Source: an uncultured Paracoccus sp. (GTDB taxonomy: Bacteria > Pseudomonadota > Alphaproteobacteria > Rhodobacterales > Rhodobacteraceae). Taken from it: 15,412 bases of DNA. The notes below the pieces were generated by a model. The model was not told the DNA's origin. It saw only the letters and a program-made list of their open reading frames with translations, and did not search any database. The translations under genes were made by a program, and so were the position numbers. The stretch is taken from the NCBI GenBank assembly GCA_937859005.1, contig CALLYR010000091.1, positions 1 through 15,412 on the forward strand, read 5' to 3'. Position 1 is the stretch's first letter. Each line of letters opens with the position of its first letter. Shown one piece after another: positions 1 to 7,980 of this stretch.

Positions 1-77
1 ATGCGGTCGGCAAGCGGGCGGTGGGCGGAGCGCGCCGGCGGGGCCGGCACGTCCGCAGAGTCGAAAAGATCGGCCAT
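1..77 (-). CDS. rarA: Replication-associated recombination protein A (RarA/MgsA-like AAA+ ATPase), first 25 codons only
   Basis: The gene starts at the ATG at 77-75 and runs off the left edge. The visible residues begin MADLFDSADVPAPPARSAH and continue RPLADR. A 'MADLFD...RPLADR' start, with a variable proline/alanine-rich linker, is what I know from alphaproteobacterial RarA/MgsA, an AAA+ ATPase acting at stalled replication forks. The ATPase core (Walker A and B) lies outside the window, so the call rests only on this N-terminal signature. It begins 64 bases after the luxI-type stop, on the same strand. I see no strong Shine-Dalgarno (SD) sequence at normal spacing. The alternative is an unrelated protein with a similar short start. 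Confidence 0.6.
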   Translation of the reverse strand, partial: MADLFDSADVPAPPARSAHRPLADR

Positions 78-141
78 GGCCAGCAGATGTTACCCTGCCC
101 GCCGTCATCTTGGAATCCCTGGCCGAAGCTGTGCTGCGTCT

Positions 142-732
142 TCAATGCATCTTGGAGGCCAGGTTGATCGACACGCACTGGAATTCGCCGTCATCGATCC
201 ACATGACCCGACCGATCGCCTCGGCCTCCAGCCCGCAGCGGCCGTACCAGCGCGGCCAGGTGGCGCCGGTCAGCGCGATCAGACGGCTTGCGCCCAGTTC
301 CCGCGCGCTCGATGTCATGGCCTCGACCATCTTGAAATGCACCTTGCGGCGGATCGCCATGGGGGTCGAATGGTTGACGAACACGCGGGTGCATTCCCAC
401 ACCTGCGGATCGACCGGAGCCTCGTCATACAGCAGATCCTGCGGGATCGATCCGCCCAGCACGTTCTGCTGCGCGTCACGGATCATGTAGCTGTAGATGC
501 CGCAGCGCGCGGTCGTGGGCGTCAGGCGGAACCCGCCCAGCACCTCGCCCCCGTCATGGACGGCGATCCAGCGGCTGGCGGGGGTGTCGTACTGGTCATA
601 TTCCATCCCTTCCGCCTCGGGCAGATCCCAGTTCTTGCGGACAATGAAGCTTTCCTTGCGGGCGCGAAACAATTTGGCGAACAGATCGCCGTGAATGTGA
701 ATGTTGCTGAAAGAGAGAGTGGTGGTCTGCAT
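142..732 (-). CDS. LuxI-family acyl-homoserine-lactone synthase
   Basis: This 196-residue protein makes N-acyl-homoserine-lactone signals from S-adenosylmethionine and an acyl carrier (family knowledge). The invariant LuxI residues are all visible: R25, F29 and W35 in the N-terminal block, D46 and D49, R69, and the pair E113/R116 in 'WECTRVFV'. Length is typical. An AGGAG sequence lies 6 bases before the ATG. It is the second gene of a luxR-luxI tandem, 68 bases after the regulator, so the two probably form one quorum-sensing circuit. A GGGGTT/AACCCC inverted repeat (744-749 and 762-767) lies just before its ribosome-binding site and could affect transcription or translation. Acyl-chain length cannot be read from the sequence. 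Rhodobacteraceae relatives often make long-chain signals, so that is a reasonable guess only. Confidence 0.93.
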   Translation of the reverse strand: MQTTTLSFSNIHIHGDLFAKLFRARKESFIVRKNWDLPEAEGMEYDQYDTPASRWIAVHDGGEVLGGFRLTPTTARCGIYSYMIRDAQQNVLGGSIPQDLLYDEAPVDPQVWECTRVFVNHSTPMAIRRKVHFKMVEAMTSSARELGASRLIALTGATWPRWYGRCGLEAEAIGRVMWIDDGEFQCVSINLASKMH

Positions 733-743
733 GGTCTTCTCCT

Positions 744-767
744 GGGGTTTTCAATGGGGGGAACCCC
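744..767 (-). promoter_or_regulatory. Inverted repeat before the luxI-type gene
   Basis: GGGGTT at 744-749 pairs with AACCCC at 762-767 around a 12-base loop that itself holds a G-run. It sits in the 68-base luxR-luxI spacer, a few bases upstream of the AGGAG ribosome-binding site. It is not a recognisable lux box (the ACCTGT/ACAGGT dyad is missing). It could be an operator, a weak attenuator or chance in GC-rich DNA. Confidence 0.25.
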
Positions 768-800
768 TCGGAGCGACCGCGGTCTTGGGTGGGCGAGATC

Positions 801-1412
801 CTATAGCAGACGGTACTGTTTGGCCCTTTGCAGCGCCTCGGCCGTCGTCTTGGCCATCAGCCGCTCGCGGGCTGATATCAGACGCGCCTTGAACGCGCTT
901 TCGGTGATGCCAAGTTTGGCAGCCGCCGCTGCGTGACGATCGCCCTCCGCGATGCACCGAAGGGCCTCTTGCTGAGCCTTCGTCAGGCTCTCCGGCGGCT
1001 CGGTAATCTCGTGGAGCCGTCGTACCAGGGTCGAGATCGTGGCGATCTCGTCATCCGTAAATTCGCGCGTGTCGTGGCCGAAGCTGGCGATGGTGCGCGA
1101 CTTGATGGGCCCGCAGGACACGGTCAGCCCATAGGCAAGGCCGAAGCGCACAGCTTCCTTCATGATTCCGAAGGGATCGGGAATCGGCATCGAGCTCCAG
1201 CGGCTCGCCCCGGTGGTGGAAAACCCCCAGGCGATCGTCGGGTCACGCAGGGCATAGGCGTTGGCCGAGTAATGTTCGGACCAGGCGGCGGGATAGGTCT
1301 GAAACTGCATCAATGGCGCCGCAAACCGGATGTGCAGCCCCAGGAAGTAACCCGAGGGAGCGAGCCGGCGCAGGCGGCTGAGAACGGCGTTGATTTCGGC
1401 TCGTGAGGACAT
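801..1412 (-). CDS. LuxR-family autoinducer-binding transcriptional regulator
   Basis: This 203-residue regulator presumably binds the acyl-homoserine lactone made by the adjacent synthase and controls target promoters. The N-terminal autoinducer-binding domain (about 15-140) has the expected ligand-pocket residues W44, Y48, D57-P58, W72 and the 'YGLTVS' segment with G95. The C-terminal GerE-type helix-turn-helix covers about 142-203: it opens 'LTKAQQEAL', has the AxG turn at 155-157 and the recognition-helix segment 'SAFKARLISARERL'. Length is slightly short for the family (about 230-250) but both domains are complete. The start codon has only a weak SD-like AAAAG, and the promoter proposed just upstream would start transcription at or very near the ATG. 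It lies downstream of the rplQ terminator, so it is its own transcription unit. Confidence 0.92.
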   Translation of the reverse strand: MSSRAEINAVLSRLRRLAPSGYFLGLHIRFAAPLMQFQTYPAAWSEHYSANAYALRDPTIAWGFSTTGASRWSSMPIPDPFGIMKEAVRFGLAYGLTVSCGPIKSRTIASFGHDTREFTDDEIATISTLVRRLHEITEPPESLTKAQQEALRCIAEGDRHAAAAAKLGITESAFKARLISARERLMAKTTAEALQRAKQYRLL

Positions 1413-1417
1413 GACTT

Positions 1418-1446
1418 TTTAGACAAGTTGAACAGTTACAGGTCAA
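1418..1446 (-). promoter_or_regulatory. Candidate promoter of the luxR-type gene, with possible lux-box half-site
   Basis: On the minus strand TTGACC (1446-1441, 5 of 6 to the -35 consensus) is followed after exactly 17 bases by TCTAAA (1423-1418, 4 of 6 to -10). Transcription from it would begin at about the ATG at 1412, giving a nearly leaderless message, which fits the poor SD. The spacer begins with TGTAAC, so ACCTGT overlaps the -35; ACCTGT is the left half of the lux-box consensus, but the right half is not recognisable. Promoter plausible; lux box weak. Confidence 0.35.
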
Positions 1447-1484
1447 CGCGATAGTTGGTTGAATTGATCCTACAGAGCAAACCG

Positions 1485-1499
1485 TTAAGAAAAGCGTAA
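1485..1499 (-). promoter_or_regulatory. Near-match to a CtrA site upstream of luxR
   Basis: The minus strand reads TTAC, seven bases, TTAAC. This differs at one position from the alphaproteobacterial CtrA consensus TTAA-N7-TTAAC. It lies about 75 bases upstream of the luxR-type start, a normal position for a regulator site. One mismatch in a short motif makes this tentative. Confidence 0.25.
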
Positions 1500-1540
1500 T
1501 TTCCTTGTCAGCACGCCGCTGTTAACGCGACGCGACATGA

Positions 1541-1571
1541 AAACATAGGCCCGCGCGTCTCCGCACGGGCC
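1541..1571 (-). terminator. Intrinsic terminator after rplQ
   Basis: GGCCCG (1548-1553) and GCG (1555-1557) pair with CGC (1562-1564) and CGGGCC (1566-1571). The remaining position is C/A on the plus strand but a G-U wobble in minus-strand RNA, so the stem is continuous (10 bp) only for the minus transcript. The RNA loop is GAGA, a GNRA-type tetraloop. UAUGUUUUC follows. It lies about 50 bases after the rplQ stop and ends the rpoA-rplQ unit. Confidence 0.75.
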
Positions 1572-1619
1572 TTTCTGTGGTTGCCAGCAATGGGAATGAC
1601 GCAACGTCACCGAAACCGG

Positions 1620-2045
1620 TCAGGCTTCGACGGCCTCATCCATCTCGGCCTCGACGCGGGCGCGATCGGCGGCACCCTTGGCCGAAGTGTCGCGGTCCAC
1701 GAATTCGATGATCGCCATCGGCGCCATGTCGCCATAGCGGAACCCGGCCTTCAGAACGCGGACATAGCCGCCCTGACGGTTGGCATAGCGCGGGCCCAGA
1801 ATCTCGAACAGGCGGGCGACATGCACGTCCTGCTTCAGCTGCGCGGCTGCCTGGCGGCGGGCGTGCAGGTCGCCGCGCTTGGCCAGCGTGATCAGCTTCT
1901 CGATGATCGGGCGCAGTTCCTTGGCCTTGGGCAGGGTCGTCTTGATCTGCTCGTGCTCGATCAGCGAGCCGGCCATGTTGGCGAACAGCGCCTTGCGGTG
2001 TTCATGGGTGCGGTTCAGGCGGCGATAGCCGCGGGCGTGACGCAT
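1620..2045 (-). CDS. rplQ: 50S ribosomal protein L17
   Basis: This 141-residue protein is a structural component of the large ribosomal subunit. The start is the standard L17 signature, '[20 protein letters not shown]', followed by '[24 protein letters not shown]' in two adjoining blocks. A basic core and an acidic C-terminal tail (about 115-141), common in alphaproteobacteria, complete it. AGGAGA lies 5 bases before the ATG. It is the last gene of the rpoA-rplQ segment and is followed by an intrinsic terminator. The 151-base spacer to rpoA holds a small inverted repeat (GCGTGC 2174-2179 with GCACGC 2183-2188) but no gene. Confidence 0.97.
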   Translation of the reverse strand: MRHARGYRRLNRTHEHRKALFANMAGSLIEHEQIKTTLPKAKELRPIIEKLITLAKRGDLHARRQAAAQLKQDVHVARLFEILGPRYANRQGGYVRVLKAGFRYGDMAPMAIIEFVDRDTSAKGAADRARVEAEMDEAVEA

Positions 2046-2196
2046 TTCAGTCTCCTATCGCGTTTTGCTTTGTCCGGCAGCCCATGCGTGCGGGCCGCTC
2101 TCCTTGGGGCGGGATGCCCGGTTTTTGCACGGCGCGCGCAGAACGCGCACCCTGCGGGTCTTGCGGATACGGCGCGTGCCCTGCACGCACCATCCC

Positions 2197-3213
2197 TCAG
2201 AACTGGTCGTCGAAACGCTTGGCCAGGTCCTCGATGTTCTCCGGCGGCCAGTCCACGACATCCATGCCCAGATGCAGTCCCATGCCGGACAGGACTTCCT
2301 TGATCTCGTTCAAGGACTTGCGGCCGAAGTTCGGGGTCCGCAGCATCTCGGCCTCGGTCTTCTGGATCAGGTCGCCGATATAGACGATGTTGTCGTTCTT
2401 GAGGCAGTTGGCCGAACGCACCGACAGTTCCAGTTCGTCCACCTTCTTGAGCAGGCGCGGATCGAACTCCAGCCCGTCCTCGGCGTCGTGGCTGCGCGCG
2501 GATTCCGGCTCCTCGAAGTTGACGAAGACCGACAGCTGATCCTGGATGATGCGCGCGGCATAGGCCACGGCGTCGTCAGGGGTCAGGCTGCCGTCGGTTT
2601 CCACCTTCATCGTCAGCTTGTCATAGTCCAGCACCTGGCCCTCGCGCGTCGGCGTGACCTCATAGCTGACGCGCTTGACCGGCGAGAAGATGGCGTCGAT
2701 CGGAATAAGCCCGATGGGCGCATCCTCGGGACGATTGCGGTCGGCGGCGACATAGCCCTTGCCGTTCGCCACGGTCAGTTCCATGTGCAGTTCCGCCCCC
2801 TCGTCGAGGTGGCAGATCACATGGCCGCGGTTCAGGATCGTGATCCCCGCGGTTTCCGAGATCTGGCCGGCCTTGACCTCGCCCGGCCCCTTGGCCGACA
2901 GGGTCAGGCGCTTGGGCCCGTCCACGTCCATCTTCAGCGTCACGCCCTTGAGGTTCAGGACGATGTCGGTCACGTCCTCGCGCACCCCGGGGACCGAGCT
3001 GAATTCATGCAGGACGTTGTCGATCTGGACGCTGGTGATCGCGGCGCCCTGCAGCGACGACATCAGGACGCGGCGCAGCGCGTTGCCCAGGGTCAGGCCG
3101 AAGCCCCGCTCCAGCGGCTCGGCGACCACGGTGGCGACGCGGGTGGAATCGGCGCCGGGGCGGATGTCCAGCTGCGCGGGCTTGATCAGTTCGGCCCAGT
3201 TCTTGTGGATCAT
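2197..3213 (-). CDS. rpoA: DNA-directed RNA polymerase subunit alpha
   Basis: This 338-residue protein is the alpha subunit, which dimerises to start RNA polymerase assembly and contacts UP elements and activators. The N-terminal domain (about 1-235) carries the dimerisation signature '[11 protein letters not shown]' at 43-53. The linker is acidic (about 236-257). The C-terminal domain (about 261-318) has '[13 protein letters not shown]', whose arginine R266 corresponds to the DNA-binding R265 of E. coli, and '[16 protein letters not shown]'. Length is normal for alphaproteobacteria. A GGAGG sequence is well placed before the ATG. It follows rpsK as usual, but the 118-base gap contains two strong hairpins that may tune its expression separately from the ribosomal genes. 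Confidence 0.98.
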   Translation of the reverse strand: MIHKNWAELIKPAQLDIRPGADSTRVATVVAEPLERGFGLTLGNALRRVLMSSLQGAAITSVQIDNVLHEFSSVPGVREDVTDIVLNLKGVTLKMDVDGPKRLTLSAKGPGEVKAGQISETAGITILNRGHVICHLDEGAELHMELTVANGKGYVAADRNRPEDAPIGLIPIDAIFSPVKRVSYEVTPTREGQVLDYDKLTMKVETDGSLTPDDAVAYAARIIQDQLSVFVNFEEPESARSHDAEDGLEFDPRLLKKVDELELSVRSANCLKNDNIVYIGDLIQKTEAEMLRTPNFGRKSLNEIKEVLSGMGLHLGMDVVDWPPENIEDLAKRFDDQF

Positions 3214-3231
3214 GCGATTGCCTCCATTCCT

Positions 3232-3262
3232 GTTTCCGGCACCATGACCAGCCGCCGGAAAC
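3232..3262 (-). promoter_or_regulatory. 9-bp hairpin in the rpoA leader
   Basis: GTTTCCGGC (3232-3240) pairs perfectly with GCCGGAAAC (3254-3262) around a 13-base loop. It begins 19 bases upstream of the rpoA start codon, immediately before the GGAGG ribosome-binding site. No U-tract follows on either strand, so a leader structure is more likely than a terminator. It follows the longer hairpin at 3285-3315. Confidence 0.45.
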
Positions 3263-3270
3263 GCCCGAGG

Positions 3271-3315
3271 TAAAATGCGAAAGCCCGGCCCGCACCGGAT
3301 GACGGTGCGGGCCGG
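3271..3315 (-). terminator. 13-bp terminator-like hairpin between rpsK and rpoA
   Basis: CCGGCCCGCACCG (3285-3297) pairs perfectly with CGGTGCGGGCCGG (3303-3315), with the 5-base loop GATGA. On the minus strand it is followed by GCUUUCGCAUUUUA, a broken U-tract. It begins 16 bases after the rpsK stop. It could be a partial terminator, an attenuator or an mRNA 3'-end stabiliser. Because rpoA is essential, full termination would require a separate rpoA promoter. Confidence 0.55.
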
Positions 3316-3331
3316 CAGAAAATCCGGCGGA

Positions 3332-3721
3332 TCAGACCCGGCGGCGCTTGGGCGGACGGACGCCGTTATGCGCGATCGGGGTCACGTCGCGGATCGCCGT
3401 GATGTTGAAGCCGACCGCGGCCAGCGCGCGCAGCGCCGATTCGCGGCCCGAGCCGGGGCCCTGCACCTCGACCTCGATGGTGCGCATGCCGTGTTCCTGG
3501 GCTTTCTTGCCGGCATCCTCGGCGGCCATCTGCGCGGCATAGGGGGTCGACTTGCGCGAACCCTTGAAGCCCATCGTGCCGGCCGACGACCAGGCGATCG
3601 CGTTGCCCTGCACGTCGGAAATCAGGATCTTGGTGTTGTTGAACGAGCTGTTCACATGCGCCACGCCGGTGGCGATGTTCTTGCGTTCCTTGCGCTTCAT
3701 GCGCGTCTTGTCACGTGCCAT
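3332..3721 (-). CDS. rpsK: 30S ribosomal protein S11
   Basis: This 129-residue protein binds 16S rRNA in the platform of the small subunit near the mRNA exit. Family features are clear: '[20 protein letters not shown]' (about 20-39), '[18 protein letters not shown]', '[17 protein letters not shown]' and the C-terminal '[12 protein letters not shown]'. The last motif has valine where many bacteria have cysteine. Length is normal. The start has an AAGGGGG sequence lying inside the end of rpsM, 13 bases away, so the two are probably translationally coupled. Two strong hairpins separate it from rpoA. Confidence 0.98.
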   Translation of the reverse strand: MARDKTRMKRKERKNIATGVAHVNSSFNNTKILISDVQGNAIAWSSAGTMGFKGSRKSTPYAAQMAAEDAGKKAQEHGMRTIEVEVQGPGSGRESALRALAAVGFNITAIRDVTPIAHNGVRPPKRRRV

Positions 3722-3734
3722 CGGTCAAGCCCCC

Positions 3735-4103
3735 TTATTTCTTCTTGCCGGCGATCGGCTTGGCCGGGCCCTTGCGGGTGCGGGCATTGGTGTGGGTGCG
3801 CTGGCCGCGGACCGGCAGGCCGCGGCGATGGCGCAGCCCGCGATAGGAGCCCAGATCCATCATGCGCTTGATGTTCATCTGCGTCTCGCGCCGCAGGTCG
3901 CCTTCGACGTTCAGGTTGGCGTCGATGTATTCGCGGATCTGCAGGACTTCGGCGTCCGACAGGTCATTCACGCGGCGGGCGCGGTCGATGCCCACGGCTT
4001 CGCAGATCTGCTCGGCATACATCGGGCCGATGCCGTGGATATAGGTCAGGGCGATGGGGACACGCTTCCCCGTCGGAATGTTCACGCCAGCGATACGAGC
4101 CAC
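3735..4103 (-). CDS. rpsM: 30S ribosomal protein S13
   Basis: This 122-residue protein sits in the head of the small subunit and contacts the large subunit and P-site tRNA. I place the start at the GTG at 4103-4101, giving '[20 protein letters not shown]', the normal S13 N-terminus. An AAGGA ends 7 bases before this GTG. The upstream in-frame ATGs (4136, 4118, 4109) would put the SD inside or directly against the start and add odd residues. The helix-two-turn-helix region and the '[24 protein letters not shown]' signature (read as two blocks) are present, with a lysine-rich end. It follows adk across a 148-base gap with a hairpin, and precedes rpsK by 13 bases. Confidence 0.96.
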   Translation of the reverse strand: MARIAGVNIPTGKRVPIALTYIHGIGPMYAEQICEAVGIDRARRVNDLSDAEVLQIREYIDANLNVEGDLRRETQMNIKRMMDLGSYRGLRHRRGLPVRGQRTHTNARTRKGPAKPIAGKKK

Positions 4104-4158
4104 GCGCATTTCCTTCATGTTGCGGATCCGTAGCACCGGAACCTTTTTTCACAACCAA

Positions 4159-4185
4159 TGGCCCGAAAGCGGTGCCTTCGGGCCA
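4159..4185 (-). promoter_or_regulatory. 9-bp hairpin between adk and rpsM
   Basis: TGGCCCGAA (4159-4167) pairs perfectly with TTCGGGCCA (4177-4185), loop 9 bases. The minus-strand RNA continues UUGGUUGUG, only a poor U-tract. It lies in the 148-base adk-rpsM spacer, 56 bases before the rpsM start, and may be an attenuator, weak terminator or processing site. Confidence 0.4.
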
Positions 4186-4251
4186 AAGCCTCACCCCGGA
4201 TGGGTGATTCTCGAACGAGATGCTTGCGGGTAAAGGAACCTGCGGGTGGCG

Positions 4252-4941
4252 TCAAGCCCCGCTGTAGACCTCGTCCCTGCTGACCGTCGCCACGGAGGCG
4301 ACCACCTGCCCCATCTGCTCTGCCACCTCGTCGATCTCGGCCAGGCCATCGACGGGATGCAGCTTCTGCCTGGCATAGTAATAGCCGATCAGCGGCGAGG
4401 TCTTCTTGTAGTATTCCAGCAGCCGCGTCTTCAGCGCATCGGCATTGTCGTCGGCGCGGCGGCGCAGGTCGGTCGATCCGCAGACATCGCAGACGCCTTC
4501 CTTTGCGGTCGGGCGGGTGGCGTCGTGATAGACCTCGCCGCAGTTGGCGCAGGTGAAGCGCCCGGTGATCCGCTCGACCAGCGCGGTGTCATCGACCTGC
4601 ATCTCGATCACGGCATCGATCTGGCGGCCCATGCCGGCCAGCAGGTCCTGCAGTGCGTCGGCCTGCGGCAGGGTGCGCGGAAAGCCGTCGAAGATGAAGC
4701 CGGGGGCGTCCACCGTCTCCAGCTTCTCGCGGATCAGGCCGATCACGATCTCGTCGGTGACCAGTTGACCCTTGTCCATGACATCGGCCACGACCCGGCC
4801 CATCTCGGTGCCGGAACTGCGGGCCTCGCGCAGCATGTCGCCGGTGGACAACTGCACCAGGCCGCGCTCCTCGACCAGCCGGCGGGCCTGCGTTCCCTTG
4901 CCTGCGCCGGGTGGCCCCAGCAGGATGATGTTGATGGTCAC
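4252..4941 (-). CDS. adk: Adenylate kinase, zinc-type (four-cysteine LID)
   Basis: This 229-residue cytosolic enzyme interconverts ATP + AMP and 2 ADP. The P-loop 'GPPGAGKGT' is at 9-17, the AMP-binding segment 'STGDMLRE' at 32-39, and '[13 protein letters not shown]' at 81-93. The LID domain carries C131-x2-C134 and C151-x2-C154, the arrangement of metal-binding long-form adenylate kinases (zinc in many bacteria; Paracoccus enzymes are known to have a cysteine-rich metal-binding LID). The start is a GTG at 4941 with a GGAG upstream. It follows secY by 30 bases, the normal secY-adk pairing of alphaproteobacteria, so it is almost certainly co-transcribed with secY. Confidence 0.97.
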   Translation of the reverse strand: MTINIILLGPPGAGKGTQARRLVEERGLVQLSTGDMLREARSSGTEMGRVVADVMDKGQLVTDEIVIGLIREKLETVDAPGFIFDGFPRTLPQADALQDLLAGMGRQIDAVIEMQVDDTALVERITGRFTCANCGEVYHDATRPTAKEGVCDVCGSTDLRRRADDNADALKTRLLEYYKKTSPLIGYYYARQKLHPVDGLAEIDEVAEQMGQVVASVATVSRDEVYSGA

Positions 4942-4971
4942 TGTCCTCTTCTCCCCCAGGCTGTCATGGAT

Positions 4972-6342
<1,371 letters not shown>

Positions 6343-6401
6343 GAGTGCCCTCTGTCTGGCATGCCGGACACGGCCCGCACGGGCGCGCCGGAATATCGTG
6401 G

Positions 6402-6437
6402 CAGCGCCGCCGAACCGTTTTCCGGTCGGCGGCGCTG
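6402..6437 (-). promoter_or_regulatory. Strong 15-bp hairpin between rplO and secY
   Basis: CAGCGCCGCCG (6402-6412) pairs with CGGCGGCGCTG (6427-6437), then after one bulged A (6413) ACCG (6414-6417) pairs with CGGT (6423-6426); the loop is TTTTC. It lies in the 142-base rplO-secY spacer, 60 bases before the secY start. No U-tract follows in either direction, so it is not a classical terminator. A processing site, or a stabiliser that lets rplO mRNA outlive secY mRNA, is a reasonable reading. Confidence 0.5.
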
Positions 6438-6484
6438 GGAAAACTGATCGCTATCTATGGGGCGGCGGGCGCCCCTTCAACAGC

Positions 6485-6976
6485 TTATTCCGTCGCAGCC
6501 GTCTCGGCGGTCTTCACCGGGCGGGTCAGGGTCAACCGGCCGCCCACACGTTCCACCGCCTCGGCCGCTGCCTTGGACGCACCGGCGACGGTGATGTTCA
6601 GCGCCGCGGTCAGTTCGCCCTTGGCCAGCAGGCGGATGCCGTCCAGCTTGCGCTTGGTCGCGCCCGCGGCAATCAGCGTATCCTCGGTCACGTCGGCGCC
6701 GGCGGCCAGCTTGCCCGCATCGACCATCGCCTGCAGCTGGCCCAGGTTCACCACGGCGAATTTCAGCGCATTGGGCGGGGTGAAGCCGCGCTTGGGCAGG
6801 CGGCGATAGAGCGGCATCTGCCCGCCTTCATAGCCGTTCAGCGCCACGCCCGACCGCGAGGTCTGGCCCTTGATGCCGCGGCCGGCGGTCTTGCCCTTGC
6901 CCGAGCCGGGCCCGCGCGCCACACGCTTCTTCTTGCGGTTCGCGCCTTCGTTGTCGCGCAGTTCGTTGAGTTTCAT
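6485..6976 (-). CDS. rplO: 50S ribosomal protein L15
   Basis: This 163-residue component of the large subunit binds 23S rRNA. The start at 6976 gives '[20 protein letters not shown]', and GGAGAAGCGAC precedes the ATG with normal SD spacing. A longer in-frame extension to 7045 has no matching family sequence. The glycine- and arginine-rich stretch '[17 protein letters not shown]' (22-38) and '[16 protein letters not shown]' (50-65) are diagnostic, and the C-terminal half contains the usual L15/L18e-type fold. It normally follows rpmD directly, but here about 2.4 kb with two other genes intervene, and rpmD has its own terminator. rplO should therefore have its own promoter in or near 6977-7171. 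Confidence 0.97.
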   Translation of the reverse strand: MKLNELRDNEGANRKKKRVARGPGSGKGKTAGRGIKGQTSRSGVALNGYEGGQMPLYRRLPKRGFTPPNALKFAVVNLGQLQAMVDAGKLAAGADVTEDTLIAAGATKRKLDGIRLLAKGELTAALNITVAGASKAAAEAVERVGGRLTLTRPVKTAETAATE

Positions 6977-7046
6977 GTCGCTTCTCCTGTGGCCGGACAC
7001 ATCCCCGGAAGCGATGAGGGGGAGGACACGGCATGTCTTGAGCATG

Positions 7047-7137
7047 AGTCCCGCAAGGCGCGGGACTGGTCCAGTTACTGCCCGACGCAGGCCGCGTCAA
7101 GCGTCGGACGGCACAGGCGGGGTGGCGAACCACCCGC
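7047..7137 (-). promoter_or_regulatory. Three consecutive hairpins in the leader region of rplO
   Basis: Three stems lie side by side in the 195-base gap before rplO. (a) AGTCCCGC (7047-7054) pairs with GCGGGACT (7060-7067), 8 bp, loop 5. (b) CCGACGC (7082-7088) pairs with GCGTCGG (7101-7107), 7 bp, loop 12. (c) GGGTGG (7120-7125) pairs with CCACCC (7130-7135), extended by two more pairs after one bulge; in minus-strand RNA its loop is UUCG. None has a U-tract. Together they look like a structured 5' leader of rplO-secY-adk or a 3' structure of the upstream gene. Confidence 0.45.
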
Positions 7138-7171
7138 GCTGTTGCGGCCGGGGACTGGGCGGGCTTTCGCC

Positions 7172-7912
7172 TCAGAACTCCAGCCAGCTGCCGATCTTGA
7201 GGGCGGGACTGCCGGGACCCGACAAAGGGGCGATCACCCCCAGCTCGACCTTTGCCGGGCCGGAAAGGTCGCGGACGATCGAGCTTGCGAATTTGCTGGA
7301 GAAGCCTGTGTCGTCGCGCTGTTCCAGGCGAAGCTGGTTGACGAGCATCACCCCGGATGCCGGGCGCAGGCCAAGCGTCAGTTCGGCCTTTGTCTCGAAC
7401 TCCGGGGTCAGCCAGGCCAGCGCGTCAGCCTCGCTGGCGGCAAGCTCGTGCACGGCGGGGCCGTCCTTCATCGCGCCTGCGATCCGGACCCGGCCCTCGG
7501 CGGCAAGCCAGCCGCCGCCGGGGATGGCCTTCAAGACCGGGACGGCATCCAGCCCGCGCCCCCAGCCCGCCCCGATCTGGCCAACCGGCAGGATGCTGCC
7601 GTCGCGCTGGATGGCCCCGATCCCCAGGGACACCGCCCAGCGGTCCGCCCCCTCGCTCCGGTCGAGCGCGCGTTGCATCCAGATCAATGCGCGTGTCTCG
7701 CCCGTATTGCCGCGGCCGAACTCGAAGCCCAGGGTGTTGCGCGGGGTCAGGCCATATTCCGCGTAAAGCCCGGCATGGCTGTTGCCGTCCCGGTCGCCTT
7801 CCGCCGAAAGCGAAAGGAAGACGCCCTTGGGCTCGCGCGGCCATGGCCCGGCCGAGCCAGCGCTGGCGAACAGCATGAAAAGAACCACGAGGCAGCAAGC
7901 CGGCCGCGGCAC
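7172..7912 (-). CDS. Exported hypothetical protein, probable outer-membrane beta-barrel
   Basis: I do not recognise a named family with certainty. This 246-residue protein opens with a signal peptide: MPRPACC, a hydrophobic core LVVLFMLFA, then 'SAGSA' as a likely cleavage site before 'GPWPRE'. The mature part alternates short polar and hydrophobic strands with many glycines and aromatic residues ('HAGLYAEYGLTPRNTLGFEF', 'WAVSLGIGAI', 'VELGVIAPL') and ends in 'KIGSWLEF'. A terminal phenylalanine after alternating residues is typical of outer-membrane barrels (C-terminal insertion signal). The start is a GTG with AAGGAG 6 bases upstream. A CtrA-type site lies 53 bases upstream. It interrupts the usual rpmD-rplO order. 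Its substrate or role is unknown. Confidence 0.75.
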   Translation of the reverse strand: MPRPACCLVVLFMLFASAGSAGPWPREPKGVFLSLSAEGDRDGNSHAGLYAEYGLTPRNTLGFEFGRGNTGETRALIWMQRALDRSEGADRWAVSLGIGAIQRDGSILPVGQIGAGWGRGLDAVPVLKAIPGGGWLAAEGRVRIAGAMKDGPAVHELAASEADALAWLTPEFETKAELTLGLRPASGVMLVNQLRLEQRDDTGFSSKFASSIVRDLSGPAKVELGVIAPLSGPGSPALKIGSWLEF

Positions 7913-7927
7913 ATCAGGCTCCTTCCT

Positions 7928-7944
7928 GCGGACTGCGCGTCCGC
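7928..7944. repeat. Short inverted repeat in the leader of the exported-protein gene
   Basis: GCGGAC (7928-7933) and GTCCGC (7939-7944) form a perfect 6-bp inverted repeat with loop TGCGC, between the CtrA-type site and the ribosome-binding site of the gene starting at 7912. Operator or leader hairpin are both possible; it could be chance. Confidence 0.25.
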
Positions 7945-7964
7945 GGAACGGTAGCGCGGGCTGG

Positions 7965-7980
7965 TTAAGGAAGGGTTAAC
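7965..7980. promoter_or_regulatory. CtrA-type binding site (TTAA-N7-TTAAC)
   Basis: TTAA at 7965-7968 and TTAAC at 7976-7980 are separated by exactly seven bases. The minus strand also reads TTAA-N7-TTAAC, so the site fits the CtrA full-site consensus in both orientations. It lies 53 bases upstream of the exported-protein start and about 200 bases from the divergent FUSC pseudogene. In alphaproteobacteria CtrA controls cell-cycle, envelope and, in Rhodobacteraceae, motility and gene-transfer functions. That CtrA regulates this gene is inference. The surrounding 7913-8179 region (267 bases) otherwise holds no gene. Confidence 0.5.

Noticed and set aside
1548..1575. The rplQ terminator read as a plus-strand terminator (it is followed by TTTC)
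   Set aside because: On the plus strand the stem contains a C-A mismatch and no plus-strand gene precedes it; on the minus strand the same position is a G-U pair.
2114..2140. GGGC/GCCC with a T5 run on the plus strand in the rplQ-rpoA spacer, like a plus-strand terminator
   Set aside because: The stem is only four pairs, and no plus-strand gene ends here.
2065..3273. A 402-codon plus-strand open frame opposite rpoA
   Set aside because: It is antisense to rpoA with reversed-codon composition; no recognisable domain.
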